Below are positions 11,473 through 21,605 of a stretch of DNA of 64,000 nucleotides, one piece after another. The notes under the pieces were generated by a model. It was not told the origin of the DNA. It saw only the letters and a program-made list of their open reading frames with translations, and did not search any database. Numbering within the stretch: the stretch's first letter is position 1; the number at the start of each line of letters is the position of its first letter. The DNA is from Danio rerio (taxonomy: Eukaryota; Chordata; Actinopteri; Cypriniformes; Danionidae), in the NCBI RefSeq assembly GCF_049306965.1, contig NC_133188.1, positions 9,473,501 through 9,537,500 of the forward strand, given 5' to 3'. Both the position numbers and the translations under genes were made by a program.

Positions 11473-14087
11473 TCTATTTTCCAGTGTGGTCAGAGAAAAA
11501 ATTGGTACAACCTTAATGTTGAGCCCTGAAATAATTACAAAGCAACACCATGAAACCACTACCGCTCATGCTCATTGAGCAAAGTCATACACAACACATC
11601 TAAATCAAGTAATATAAATATATTTTCCCAACAACAAAAGTGAAAATGGCGAGTGGCTAGTAAAGTTAAAAAACTACTAGCCATATAGGCTGGTGATCAA
11701 AAAAGTTAATGTAGAGCCATTAAAAAAACATTAAAATCATATTGACCTCACACTTTTAATGTACTAACAGTGACACAATTTTGATTCTATAGGTTTAATT
11801 CTTAAATGAACAAAATTCAAAAAGAAATTACTCACTTGATAAAGACATTTTATTAAAAATGTAAATTAATAAAATAAAATAAGTCCTTGTTCTTACCATA
11901 GTAAACTATGACTCAATAAAAATAATGATGCACCGATACCATCTTTTTGGAACTGATTCGATTTCGATCCCAAAATTCTGAGTATCGACCAATACAGATC
12001 CGATCCTGGTACTGTGCCATTTTTTTTAAGCATAATATAGTTTCTATGGTGATGTGGTCCAGCTTATGTTTCCTATTTTAATAGTATGATTTTTTAATAG
12101 TATGATTTTTCTTTAATCTCTGCAACAGGCTACTACTATTGACCCTAATCAAAACACAAACTGGTCTGTTAAATAAACTATTGATATAAATAAAATTACA
12201 AACAAATATTCACAGTTTCAGAGTAACCTATATGAGGCTTAGGGTGCTTTCACGCCAGTGAATCGATTCAGTTGTTCCGAAACAGAGATTACAAATGTTA
12301 CATTGTTGCTCTTTGCTCTTGGTGCGGTTCGCTTTCACACTGCAAAGTTTCTAATTGGACCAAAAGAGCTAAAACAAGTCACGTGCGAGTAAACTCTCCT
12401 CACATTGGTCAGTGTCAGGGTTTATTTTGCAGCGTCCCGCTCAGCTGTCAGGAGAGGTGGTGGTTTGGTGGTGATTGACAGGGTGGGCGCGCGCGACGTG
12501 TCTGAGGAGAGACGCGGGGGGGAGGGGTGAGAAGGGTGCGCGACGATGCCTATTTGAGGACCGGGAGGGAGATGCAAGATTACCGGGAGATCATCACTCG
12601 TTTGCGGGCATCCGGAGACTCGCGAAACTTCCGGCCCTACTCATAATTCTCTCTTCATATAGCCGTATGCCTATTACATATCCATAAAACACTGTGATAT
12701 AACTGCGCTCGGATTGGATCGCTTTCTCACTGCAATCGAACCGCTCCAGGGTTCGTTTCAATCGAGCCGAGACCACCTCATTCAAGCGATCTCGGAGCGA
12801 TTACTTTGGCGCGGAACAGAGCGCGATTGCCCTGTTCACATATGCCAAACGAACCGCGCTAACTGGGCAAACAAGATACGTTCCGAAACAAAAGTGTAGG
12901 TGTGAAAGCACCTTTAATCATTTTCTGTTAATGAAAATCTATATTGTGATTGTCAGTTTCACTTTTATTAATTTAATCAACAACTTTGACCACAATGAGC
13001 CAGGCTTACAAACTATTCTAAAAGTATTCCCCTCGAAAGAATAAACTTAGTCGGAAGGATGAGAAAACAGAAACTTTTAATGTTACAGAATAATTTTACA
13101 GAGCGGCACACGTCACATCAGCCGGTGTGTGAATGAAGTGCTTGATGCATCACTGAGACAGCTTCCAATCCAAAACAGCAGTAAAAAGGAAAGAAATCAG
13201 TGCGTTAAGGATCTGTCCAATGTATTATTGAGCCTTTTCTAGTTTTAAATTTCAGGTAGGCCTACTTTGTGTGTGAAGAGCAGGTAATAACCCACTCAGT
13301 TCCAGTGTTGCGAATGCGATCTGCTGATCTAACAGCTACATGATTTAGAAACAGAAATGAACTCGTCATTTCAGGTCGAAATGAACCAATATAATATATA
13401 TTATATTATAATAAATTAATATAATATAATAAATTAATATTTATTTAAATTAACAGGAACAAATAGTGTTGGAGAAAGTTTTTCATGTTGTCATGAACGT
13501 GACACGCAGTTTGAATTGTAAATAAACCTAGAATGATTGACAGGCGCAGCGGAGGGAAGCGCGGAACTGAACATGAATTTAACCATGTGAATATTGATCT
13601 GTACTTCACATTAAACTATAGAATGGCTTCAAAACATTTAGGATACAGTAGGCCTACAAGACAACTTTCTACTGTCTTATAAAAGGCTACCTTTCTGGCT
13701 TTTGTTTGCTTATAAATTACACAGAATATAGAGCACCTGCAAGATGGGATTTGCAGTAAAAATATGCAGTATCGAACCGATATCCAATCCAAGTATCAGG
13801 ATCGATGCATCCCTAATAAAAAATAAAATATCCCCAAAAGATTACAAATGTTAACAGTACAACCTCAAAGCTCCATCTGTACCTTAACATTGATTTTGAT
13901 GGTGGCGATGTCTGCAACCTGGTCCACATCCTGAACTGTGGCGTTGTAAGTCTCACCATTGGTCAGTTTGACACGAACACCACGCTTGTTGGCGACCACA
14001 TGGGCATTTGTCACTATCAGGCCATCACTACTTATTATAAAGCCAGAGCCATTCGAGATGGGTCCCTCACGGCCAGAAAAGGGGTGT
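4837..14087 (-). CDS. HtrA2/Omi-like serine protease, copy 1 (exons A-G; first exon not found)
   Basis: Minus-strand gene. Exons in transcript order are A 13883-14087, B 10125-10319, C 9993-10025, D 8364-8472, E 8210-8279, F 5088-5183 and G 4837-5002. The phases join without a break and give 291 residues to the TGA. Exon A carries the catalytic His (TNAHVV) and Asp (VADIAT). Exon B carries the core around VVAMGSPF and TSGIVSS. Exon C is an 11-residue exon with the catalytic Ser in GNSGGP. Exons D and E hold [18 protein letters not shown] and the linker to [11 protein letters not shown]. Exons F and G form the PDZ domain ([11 protein letters not shown], then [11 protein letters not shown]), ending TPESTE. 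This matches vertebrate HTRA2, a mitochondrial intermembrane-space quality-control protease, almost end to end. Exon A begins in mid-codon, so at least one upstream exon (transit peptide and trimerisation segment) should exist; I could not find it. This is the only copy here with a complete catalytic triad. Introns are full of transposons. Confidence 0.8.
5503..5694. mobile_element. Palindromic hAT MITE with perfect 8-bp TSD (U1 only)
   Basis: A 192-bp near-perfect palindrome with ends CAGGGGTGGCCAAC and its inverse, flanked by identical 8-bp direct repeats CTCTATGC (5495-5502 and 5695-5702). This is a classic hAT-type non-autonomous element. It lies in protease intron F-E. I did not find it at the matching place in U2, U3 or U4. 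Confidence 0.85.
5776..6585. repeat. Dispersed-repeat-like sequence in protease intron (U1)
   Basis: AT-rich, T/A-run-rich sequence starting with a GATGGGAAGTACAAATACTT block that resembles a common fish interspersed repeat. No coding potential. Absent from the equivalent intron of U3 and U4, which is much shorter. I cannot assign a family. Confidence 0.4.
6586..7723. mobile_element. Long inverted-repeat DNA element, CACTA/EnSpm-like
   Basis: About 200 bp at 6586-6790 is repeated in inverted form at about 7500-7723. Landmarks are GGTCAAATGACTGGCAGC near the left end and its inverse near the right, which ends TTTTACAGTG. That terminus (CACTGTAAAA read inward) is typical of fish CACTA/EnSpm non-autonomous elements. 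No transposase ORF is seen. The left boundary is approximate. Sits in protease intron F-E. Confidence 0.55.
8473..9992. other. Protease intron C-D (U1), repeat-like
   Basis: Intron between exons D and C. Plus-strand 9073-9351 and minus-strand 9405-9635 are open but have no recognisable domain and recur with substitutions in U3 and U4, so they are probably chance ORFs in repeat sequence. A GTTTCGTGACCC motif near 9930-9945 resembles the end of a common zebrafish DNA repeat. U1 has about 330 bp (roughly 8680-9060) that U3 and U4 lack or have replaced with AAT-rich sequence. Confidence 0.5.
10669..11720. mobile_element. hAT-like element with a second TIR element nested inside
   Basis: The left end CAGGGCTTGACATTAAC and the right end GTTAATGTAGAGCC are imperfect inverted repeats, as in fish hAT elements. 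Inside it, 10782-11528 has its own inverted ends (CAGGGTTCAACAATAAGG and CCTTAATGTTGAGCCCTG). I saw no clear target duplications. Lies in protease intron A-B. U3 and U4 keep only the left part (from about 49450 and 63160), cut at the 13.7-kb junction. Confidence 0.55.
11447..11472. repeat. (TTTA)n microsatellite
   Basis: Run of TTTA tetranucleotides inside the nested transposon of protease intron A-B. Confidence 0.85.
11924..13815. mobile_element. hAT-like element, interrupted
   Basis: The left end TGATGCACCGATACC and the right end GGATCGATGCATCCCTA are imperfect inverted repeats of the type seen in many fish hAT families. The element is interrupted by the TIR element at 12239-12917. Its right part survives in U2 (29040-32245, itself split by a CACTA-like insertion); the left part is deleted there. 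Apparent ORFs inside do not resemble a transposase. Ends are approximate. Confidence 0.5.
12239..12917. mobile_element. TIR element with GGTGCTTTCAC termini
   Basis: Inverted ends AGGGTGCTTTCACGCC and GGTGTGAAAGCACCTT bound 679 bp. The centre (about 12470-12620) is unusually GC- and CpG-rich for this window and produces several short ORFs that I reject as genes. TTA/TAA lies at each end. Nested in the 11924-13815 element, found only in U1. Confidence 0.65.
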
Positions 14088-15040
14088 CTGAAAAGAAAGA
14101 GTGTAATATTAGTCACAATTCCCAAACACAACTGAAACTAAAACCATCTGGTCATCTTAAAATAGAAACAAGTGATCCAAAAAGTCTCTATAGAGAAAAT
14201 CAACATGAAACACCCTGCTGAAAAAAACAATCCTGTTGTGTGCGCGCATGTAAAGGTAACTGGGTGAACAAGTCAAACAAAGTATATACACAAGAGAACA
14301 TAAAAATATACAACAATTCAAAAAAATGAAGCAAGAATAATAAAGATTTAAATAAAACATATAATAGATAGATAGTACAATAATAATAATGATAGTAATA
14401 ATGTCAGTGAAAATGACAACAGCATTATTAATAACAACAACAACAACTACAACTACCACTTATGATTACTTAACATTCAGAAATTAAACCGAATTAACAA
14501 AAAATATTGTAAATATATGTGTAGTGTTAAAACATTGTTGGGTTTTACAACCCTGCGAAATGTGAGAATGTTTTAACAATAGAAATGATAAAAAAGTAAA
14601 GAATTAGGTTAACTTGATTGTTTTTATAAATGTAAGTGAGTTGAACATAAAACAGTCAAGTTGCCCCCAATAAACTTAAGAATTGAGTTGCTTCAACACG
14701 TTAAATAAGTATTTTATAAATGTCTGATAACAATAATTTTGTTAATAATAATGACATTTGGGGAAAAAGGGTTTGGTTCTATTTTTATAGTAATTAAATG
14801 TTTATAATTTAAAATGTTTATAATAATTAGATGTTTTGCCGCCTTGTTTTTGAGTTGTGCAATGCAAAAAGACCCTCTTATAGCAAGATTAGAGATGCAC
14901 CGAAATGAAGCTTGTTGATTGAAACGGAAAATTCAAGATGCATTTGGCTGAAAACTGACACTGAAAAGGCTTTTTAATAATTGGAAATTATTTTAATAAA
15001 TAAAAAAATTATAGTTTTATATCAAATAATAAAGTAATTT
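14088..15040. other. Region upstream of protease exon A (U1)
   Basis: No coding exon recognised. Contains AT-rich sequence and short AAT/AAC-rich runs at about 14340-14460. The missing first protease exon should lie somewhere upstream of exon A, here or beyond. Repeated in U2 at 32523-33474. Confidence 0.5.
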
Positions 15041-15410
15041 GGCGACGCAGTAGGTAGTGCTGTCACCACACAGCAAGAAAGTCGCTGGTTCGAGCCTCGG
15101 CTAAGTCAGTTGGCATTTCTGTGTGGAGTTTGCTTGTTCTCCCTGGGTTTGCGTGGGTTTTCTCCGAGTGCTATGGTTTCCCCCACAGTCCAAAGACATG
15201 CGGTACAGGTGAATTGAGTAGGCTAAATTGTCCGTAGTGCATGAGTGTGAATGAGTATGTATGTATGTTTCCCAGAGATGGGTTGCAGCTGGGAGGGCAT
15301 CCGCTACGTAAAAACATCTGCTGGATAAGTTGGCGGTTCATTCCGCTGTGGTGACCCCAGATTAATAAAAGGACTGAGCCAAAAAGAAAATAAACGAATG
15401 AATGAATAAA
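15041..15410 (+). mobile_element. tRNA-derived SINE (DANA-like)
   Basis: Starts with a tRNA-like head: GCAGTAGGTAGTGCTGTC resembles an A box and GGTTCGAGCCTCG a B box. It continues with the conserved body seen in zebrafish DANA SINEs (landmarks CAAAGACATGCGGTACAGG and TTGGCGGTTCATTCC) and ends in a GAATGAATGAATAAA tail. Naming rests on memory of the family consensus. The same insertion is at 33475-33844 in U2. Confidence 0.85.
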
Positions 15411-15491
15411 GTACTTTTGTGAGGCTTTTAAATTAAACTCAATAACTTCAATTAACAGTGAAATTAATAGTAAAAATAAAAATGATTCCAT

Positions 15492-15712
15492 CATTTACTC
15501 ACCTTCTGCATATTTAAAATTGTTATGAGTTTCTTTCTTCTGTTAAACACAAAAGAAGACATTTTCAATAATGCTGAAAACCTCTAGCTATTGACTTCTA
15601 TTGCAGGAAAAATAACTACTATGGAAGTCAATGTTCAGGTTTTCAGCATTATTAAAAATATCTTCTTTTATGTTCAACAGAGTCAAAAAAAACTCATCAG
15701 AAATGATGACAG
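15492..15712. mobile_element. Palindromic MITE-like repeat
   Basis: The two halves are imperfect inverted copies; for example, AATAATGCTGAAAACCT on the left matches AGGTTTTCAGCATTATT on the right. It resembles a common fish repeat with a central GACTTC/GAAGTC motif. Also at about 33925-34145 in U2. Confidence 0.65.
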
Positions 15713-16034
15713 AAGTTTCCTTTTTGGGTAAACCACACAACTACTTGCAAATATGCTCATGTTACATTCCCTCGAGTTAGACAGTTCAGTTTATTCTTCT
15801 TTTTTTTTAAAGAGCCTCTATTATGGGTTTTTGAGAATGACCTTCCATGTATTGTGTAACACAGCTCTAAGTGAAGTGAATTATTCAGCTAAGACTTAAA
15901 TCTGCAAGTGCGCAGTGTTTAAAACTGTTGATTCATTTATAAAAGAGTCGACTCGCAGTGCTTCAAATGAATCGTCTTGATAACGAGTCTTTAGCCGTGC
16001 CGGCGTGACCAGGAAATGGAACTTAAGCCCCGCT

Positions 16035-17783
16035 CAGGGCCGGATTAACCAATGGGCCTTATAAGCACAGGCCCAGTGGCCCGAGCGCACTTGGGGCCCC
16101 TGCGAGGGGGGAGAAGAAAAAGACAATTTCGGGGGTTTTTTTTAGGCTAACTGTAAATAGCGCACCTAGTTGGAATAAGCTATTCACGCTTTATGCCCAT
16201 CGATGCTTGATTGACAAAGACAACATGAGTAAAGAGCAGGGCCAGACGGAATCTGCGGACGTTTTTTGCTATTTCTGTGGAGAATTTTGGTAAAAATCTG
16301 CGGATTTCTCTGCAATTATTTTGGGAGTATCCAGCGGAGTATCATAACTTACACCTTAATATATTAAATAAAAAGTAATAAATTACTGAATAAAAACTGA
16401 ATAAATTCAGATTTACATATTTACTCAAGTAAATAAACAGAATTAATGATAGGCTAAAAATCTGTGGAATTCTGCGGGAGCAGATTCCGTGTGGACCTAG
16501 TAAAGAGCTATGCAGCATCAGAGCCTGAGTGGCGTACCTCGTAATGTGCACAGCAACATCTTTTGACACGATTGTTCAACAACCCGGTTCGAATCCACCA
16601 ACTGCTGAAATTGTGCTACTTTTTTTCTCCCCATTACATATCAGATTAGAAATATATTTATTTTTAACAGCAAGGAAACATTTTTAATAAATCATGCAAA
16701 TGTGAAATAAAGTCAAGTGCCTCGTGGGTATTTAATAATGTTTAGCCTTAATAAAGGTGCCTCCTTCTCTGTAAAAACTATATTGCTCAGACAACTGTAT
16801 TTCCTCTGAGCAAAAAACTCACATATAACTATTATTATTATGTTTAAATTGTATTTTTTTCTTTAACTTAACAGAATGCTGTAATTGGTCAAGCGCGGAA
16901 ACGTCAGTTTTGAAATAACCCGCACTAAACTGAGCGGACTGTAGTGTAACGTTAGTATTAATCATGGATCAAAAATGAGTGGACAAGTGGATTTAGCAAA
17001 CGCGAGAGAAAGAGGAGAGGAGGCATCTTTATTGAGGCATTTTCCATACACACCTTCTTCAAACAGACCCATGATCAGGAGGATGAGGGTATAGAAGACG
17101 ACGTTATGGTAACGTTAGATCAGTAAGCTAGCATTAACCAGGCGGAGGAGGCTAACGGCAGCGCAGCGCGGGCTGGATTCACCGTGAGAGAAACAGGTAG
17201 AAAAAGGAGAGAGAGAGGGAGAGAGAAAGGCCCCGAAGAGGAGAGAGACCGTAGAGGAGAAGAGGTATAGTGTGTGTGATTTTCTGATACTTTTAGGTTT
17301 ATAATCAAGTTGATCTATGCTGTTTGCCAACTCTTCATCATGAGAAGAGTAGAGAGAATACAGAGAGAGGAAGAGAGAGACAGTAAATCATTAATAAGTG
17401 TGTGTATTATTGGAGAGGCATTGTGTGATATAGCCTATGCCATGCAAACAATATGCTCTATCAGTTTGTAAAAGCTCTACATTAAAAATACCCTTAAAAA
17501 TTATATATAGTACTGTTTCAGTGAACTTGTACAAGTAGACTAAAAAAACATTCATTTTATTAGTATTTTTATTCAATGCTTTGAAAAATAAGTTAAATCT
17601 TTGTAAATACATATGTACTATATATCATTTATTTAAATATGTGGGCAACAAATTATAGATTAATTTTAATAAAAAAATATTATATTATTATTATTTTTTA
17701 AATTCAACTATAGGGGTACGGCCAGGTAGGGGGCCTTACAAGATAATGTGCCCAGGAGCTCCTGAGTTCTTAATCCAGGCCTG
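16035..17783. mobile_element. hAT element nested in the THAP transposon
   Basis: Ends CAGGGCCGGATTAACC and TTAATCCAGGCCTG are inverted repeats, flanked by 8-bp duplications GCCCCGCT (16027-16034) and GCCCCGCC (17784-17791) with one mismatch. A short frame beginning MSGQVDLANARERGEE (from about 16975) may be a relic of a hAT protein start; no full transposase is present. Same insertion in U2 at 34464-36229. Confidence 0.75.
16237..16499. mobile_element. hAT MITE nested in the hAT element
   Basis: 263 bp with inverted ends CAGGGCCAGACGGAATC and GATTCCGTGTGGACCTA, flanked by an exact 8-bp duplication GTAAAGAG (16229-16236 and 16500-16507). In U2 it is at 34666-34928 with a decayed right target repeat. 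Confidence 0.85.
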
Positions 17784-17899
17784 GCCCCGCCTATTTGTTG
17801 CACGCACAATCCCGGGAAAATTTAAAAAACCCCAGCCCCGCCCACAAACACAGTAGCAAAGAAAAAGAAGAAGGACACTGTAGCAGACGCCAGTTGAAT

Positions 17900-18175
17900 C
17901 ATGTCGCGAAGACGCTGTGCTCTGAAGTGTGAGGGGAAAGTTTGTGTTATTTTCTCTACTCAAAGATGAAACAGTGAAGAGTCAGTGGTTGAGGTTTATT
18001 TTGGCAAAAATACCTCAACATTACAGCCCAGGCTTGTGCTGTGTTCCTGTCATTTTTCTGATGAGTGCTTTAGATCAGAAAAGTCTGTTGACGTATGGGA
18101 CTTTGTCAGAGCTCGACAGGAACTTTACAGTACACAGTTTATGGATCAGTTTCTTTCTCTATTTCACAAGTGAAA
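17900..18175 (+). pseudogene. Broken THAP zinc-finger domain, copy in U1
   Basis: Starts ATG at 17900 with MSRRRCALKCEGKV, the first two Cys of a C2CH zinc finger. It continues in a second frame with DETVKSQWLRFI and IPQHYSP (core Trp present) and in a third with LVLCSCHFSDECF, which supplies the last Cys and His. The pieces fall in three reading frames, so the domain is broken by at least two frameshifts and a stop. A donor-like AAGTG/taagt follows in the other units; here it reads AAGTGAAAGT. THAP domains bind DNA in host regulators and in P- and Kolobok-type transposases. The TTAA-flanked context favours a transposase relic. Confidence 0.65.
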
Positions 18176-18718
18176 GTATGTGCAATTAAAATGGTTGCCT
18201 CTTTGTTTTCTCTACAAATTATGTATTTTATTGTTTTTTACTACTTATGCTTGTAGTGCATCTGGTTAACTCTTTATATTCTCATATCACGTCTAATGCC
18301 ATGATGAAAATGCGACGCGTGCCGCTTTGTTTACGGATTTAAATGCGTTTGCATTTAAATGCACAATCCACTGGCACTTGTCGTTGCTATGGCCATCATC
18401 AGTTTCCCGGAAAAAAACGTGAGTGTTGGCAGGTATACTCACACATACACTCTGCACTCTGACTACTTCAATATTGTTGATAAGCCATGGTGGGCATTTC
18501 TCTCCGTCTCACGCTGAACGCTGTTGACCAATCACAACAGAGTACAATAGGACCAATCAGCGCAGATTAGCATCGCGTTAGGGAGGGGTGTAGAAACAAA
18601 TTAATTGCTAAATAATCATATGAGTCGCTGCCATAAATTGGTAAAAATAAATGCATATTCTAAAACAATGAAAGTGTTCTTTGACCTTGAATGCACATCA
18701 GCCTGTTGTTGGAGACCC

Positions 18719-19493
18719 CCCCCCCCCCCCAAAAAAAAAAAATTCCAAAGAGTTTTTAAAGTAAAACTTGACTCTTGTGTAGTTAAAGTATGCACCAAGA
18801 CTGATGGAAATGAATAGCTGCTATGTTCCAGCTTGACATGGCTAGTAACTATACCTATACGCCTCTCGGGAAGTATACATGGGCATTCTGTTTGAATGAG
18901 TAAATCAAATTCTTCAAAACTGCTTGCCAAGATTACGATTACATTACATACTATGAATAACCAATAAAAATTGAACAGTAACTGTCCTTTTAGTTTCATT
19001 TATAAATGTCCATATCACACAATATCTGCAGAAACTCACACCTAGTCCAAGCCCCTCCCCTGGAGAATTGTCATTCTATACTGATCGCTTATTGGCTCAT
19101 GTACTAAAAGGTGGGCTTTATTGGCCATATATCAATCACTGATTGGCTCCTGTACTAGAAGGTGGGGCTTCATTCGCCATAATGACTGCTTCACTTTTCC
19201 CATTCAAAAGTATACGAGTGACACGTCATGTGTATTCTATAATCTTTGCTATACTCTCATTCTGCAGTAATAATCAAGGATTTTGGACTATTTGTTAGAC
19301 CCAGAGATCAGCTGAACGGATTAAAATGATCAAACACAACAGTTTAACTCTGAGTGACTTGAAAAATGAGCTTATTTGCCAAAAAGCCTTCCTTTAAATA
19401 CGTCATAATTAATATAAAACAAAAGAAAGTATATTGTTTGCTTTCATAACTTAAATTACGGTCAATGTAACTGCATAGAGACTCAAAATGTGT

Positions 19494-19548
<55 letters not shown>

Positions 19549-20572
19549 TTATAATCAGTGAGGGACCACTGACTTCTCAAAATATCACAAGAACGCAAGC
19601 ATGTTTGGAGTGAATAACGACAGAATTTTCACTTCTGGCCTTTTAATGATTCCTCTCTCTACAGCATATCTCCAAATTAATCAAAAATCAACCCTGAAAC
19701 CTGTTTCCAAAAATCATCAGAAAATTTACAAGTACAAAAACAAAATTTTTGTGAATTTTTTATTATTATTATTAAATATATTGCAGGGATAGTAGTACCT
19801 GTGTAATATTTTGAAATGAATTTCTTCTACCTGATTTGGGCGTAAAAATGTATTGTTGACCAAATATCATCTATAAATGGGAAAGAAAAATATTGTTTCC
19901 ATTTCAAAATGGCTTTCAGGAAACATGTTCCACCAATGCGTAAAGCACTTTGAGTGTGCAGGAAACGTGCTATTTAAATGTAAGGAATTATTAATATTAA
20001 TTATTATTTATTAATTTCTATGTGAAACACTTTCATGAGCCCATTTAGCCAATAAGACAAAAACATAGTTTTACTAAAGTAAACTTACATTTATCCAAAA
20101 AAATAAACCTGACTGTATTTTTTGTAGTAAAGTCGAGGTTAATTGTGTTAAATATGCCATTTCAGCCTGCAGAATGGCATTTCAAACTGTGGCCTAACAA
20201 AAATATAGAAAATAAATATCGAGTTTCTGTAATATAAAACTAAACAATTCCTCTCCCTGTATAGTTCCTAAAGTTAACTAGACAGAAACAAATGTATGCT
20301 AATATTAACAGAATCACTCAAATAGCAATTAATCTGACTGATGTTAACGTTAAAGGTTTGATCGAGCTTTTAAGTAAAGCAATAGATAGTTTAAAGTTAC
20401 AGTACCGTTAATATAACATTAATATTTACATTAAGTTGCATCAATGTTAGCATTAGCATCAAATGCTAATTAGCGCTACTAGCCTGTGACATACAGTAAT
20501 AAACGTTCTAATTACACTGACTTTAATATTCATTGGTTTAATTTGTAATTATTTATTTTATATATGTTATTT
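18719..20572. other. Distal intergenic part of U1
   Basis: No gene recognised. Contains a C/A homopolymer junction (about 18714-18741), a (TG)n tract, and moderately conserved unique-looking sequence shared by all units (for example, around 19600-19800 and 38165-38380). The small ORF at 19601-19792 recurs with substitutions, but I see no domain and do not call it a gene. Confidence 0.5.
19494..19545. repeat. (TG)n microsatellite
   Basis: About 25 TG repeats. The same locus is much shorter in U2 (about 38081-38110) and U3 (about 51807-51834). Confidence 0.9.
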
Positions 20573-21229
20573 TTTCTTTTTAATTTGCATTTTTCACTTA
20601 GTGAAGGCGGGGACAGTTGACTAACGTTAGTAGCTCTAAATTAGTTGACTGGAATGCTGTGACGGTGTTAGCATGTAGCATGTTCACACATAAAATAAGC
20701 ACAGTCCGCAATTAAAACCATTTCATACCTTTTGTTGTAACTTAATAAAATCTACTGCAATTAATGTCAACAAAGAGGTTTAATCCACAAGAATTTGATC
20801 ATTATTCCTACCTGTTAGCGTTCACATCGGTTCAGTCCTTATTTAGGCTAGAGTGGGTTATTTTTTGAGAATGAATCTGTGGATTTAAATAAATTGTGAG
20901 AGTCGATTCATCCTTGACCTATTTATAAATACAACAGTTGCTTTGTTGCTGAATAAATGTCTTATTCACTTAAGACAGTGTCCTACCACCACCTATTGGC
21001 GGCTTCAGGTAATACATGGATAACTTCATTTTGTTGCATATTTTTCTTTATAATTTATTATTTGAAGCATTATTCATTTAAAAAGAATTCACACGAATAA
21101 CGAATTTATATATTCATAACATATAAAATATAATATAAACGATAATAATAATACTGTTAAAAATAATAAATAATTGATAATGAAAATATAAAATAACTGA
21201 AATGAGCTACTCAAAATAAATGAATCATA

Positions 21230-21240
21230 CACACACACGC

Positions 21241-21282
<42 letters not shown>

Positions 21283-21289
21283 ACGTATA
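21230..21289. repeat. (CA)n microsatellite upstream of kinase copy 2
   Basis: Equivalent of the U1 tract about 320 bp upstream of the kinase start, interrupted by a few G and AA steps and without the CG run. Confidence 0.9.
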
Positions 21290-21605
21290 AATATATATAA
21301 ACATGGTAATAATTCTAATAAAAAGCAAAAACGCAGAAAAAGTTGTGCAAGACAGAAAAAAATTACATAGGCCTAAGTGGAAAATTAATTTAATTAATAA
21401 TTGGAAAAAAATGTGTATATAAGCAGGTGGCTGTGTGAGCACATTAAGGCGAATGAGCCAGTCAGTCTAGCGCGGCCCTGCATTAGAAGTTTGTTGTGTT
21501 TTAAAAAGTCTCTACGTCATACCAAATGGAACTGTGGAACTCTGACATCATCAGTGACAGTATAAAGCTTTTTGACGTAGCAGAAACTCTCAGTAGCTTC
21601 TTTGG

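Larger units (their letters stand above)
15811..18718 (+). mobile_element. THAP-containing TTAA-flanked DNA transposon (Kolobok-like), right end lost
   Basis: The left end AGAGCCTCTATTATGGG lies immediately after TTAA (15807-15810). The matching right end ATAATAGGGGCTCT followed by TTAA survives in U2 (37286) but is deleted here beyond the C-run at about 18714-18730. The element contains a broken THAP domain (17900-18175) and is interrupted by a hAT element at 16035-17783. TTAA target duplications together with a THAP domain fit the Kolobok superfamily; this is inference. The rest of a transposase is not seen. Confidence 0.6.

Noticed and set aside
14157-14459. Minus-strand ORF with Val and Ile runs
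   Set aside because: Produced by AAC and AAT simple repeats; frame differs in U2.
15041-15410. tRNA gene suggested by A- and B-box motifs
   Set aside because: No cloverleaf with acceptor stem; the body and tail identify a SINE.
17115-17330. Two overlapping Ser/Leu-rich minus-strand ORFs in the hAT element
   Set aside because: Antisense of a GAGAGA purine-rich stretch.
19601-19792. Small plus-strand ORF conserved in U1-U3
   Set aside because: No domain or codon signal; its end changes with a TTA repeat.
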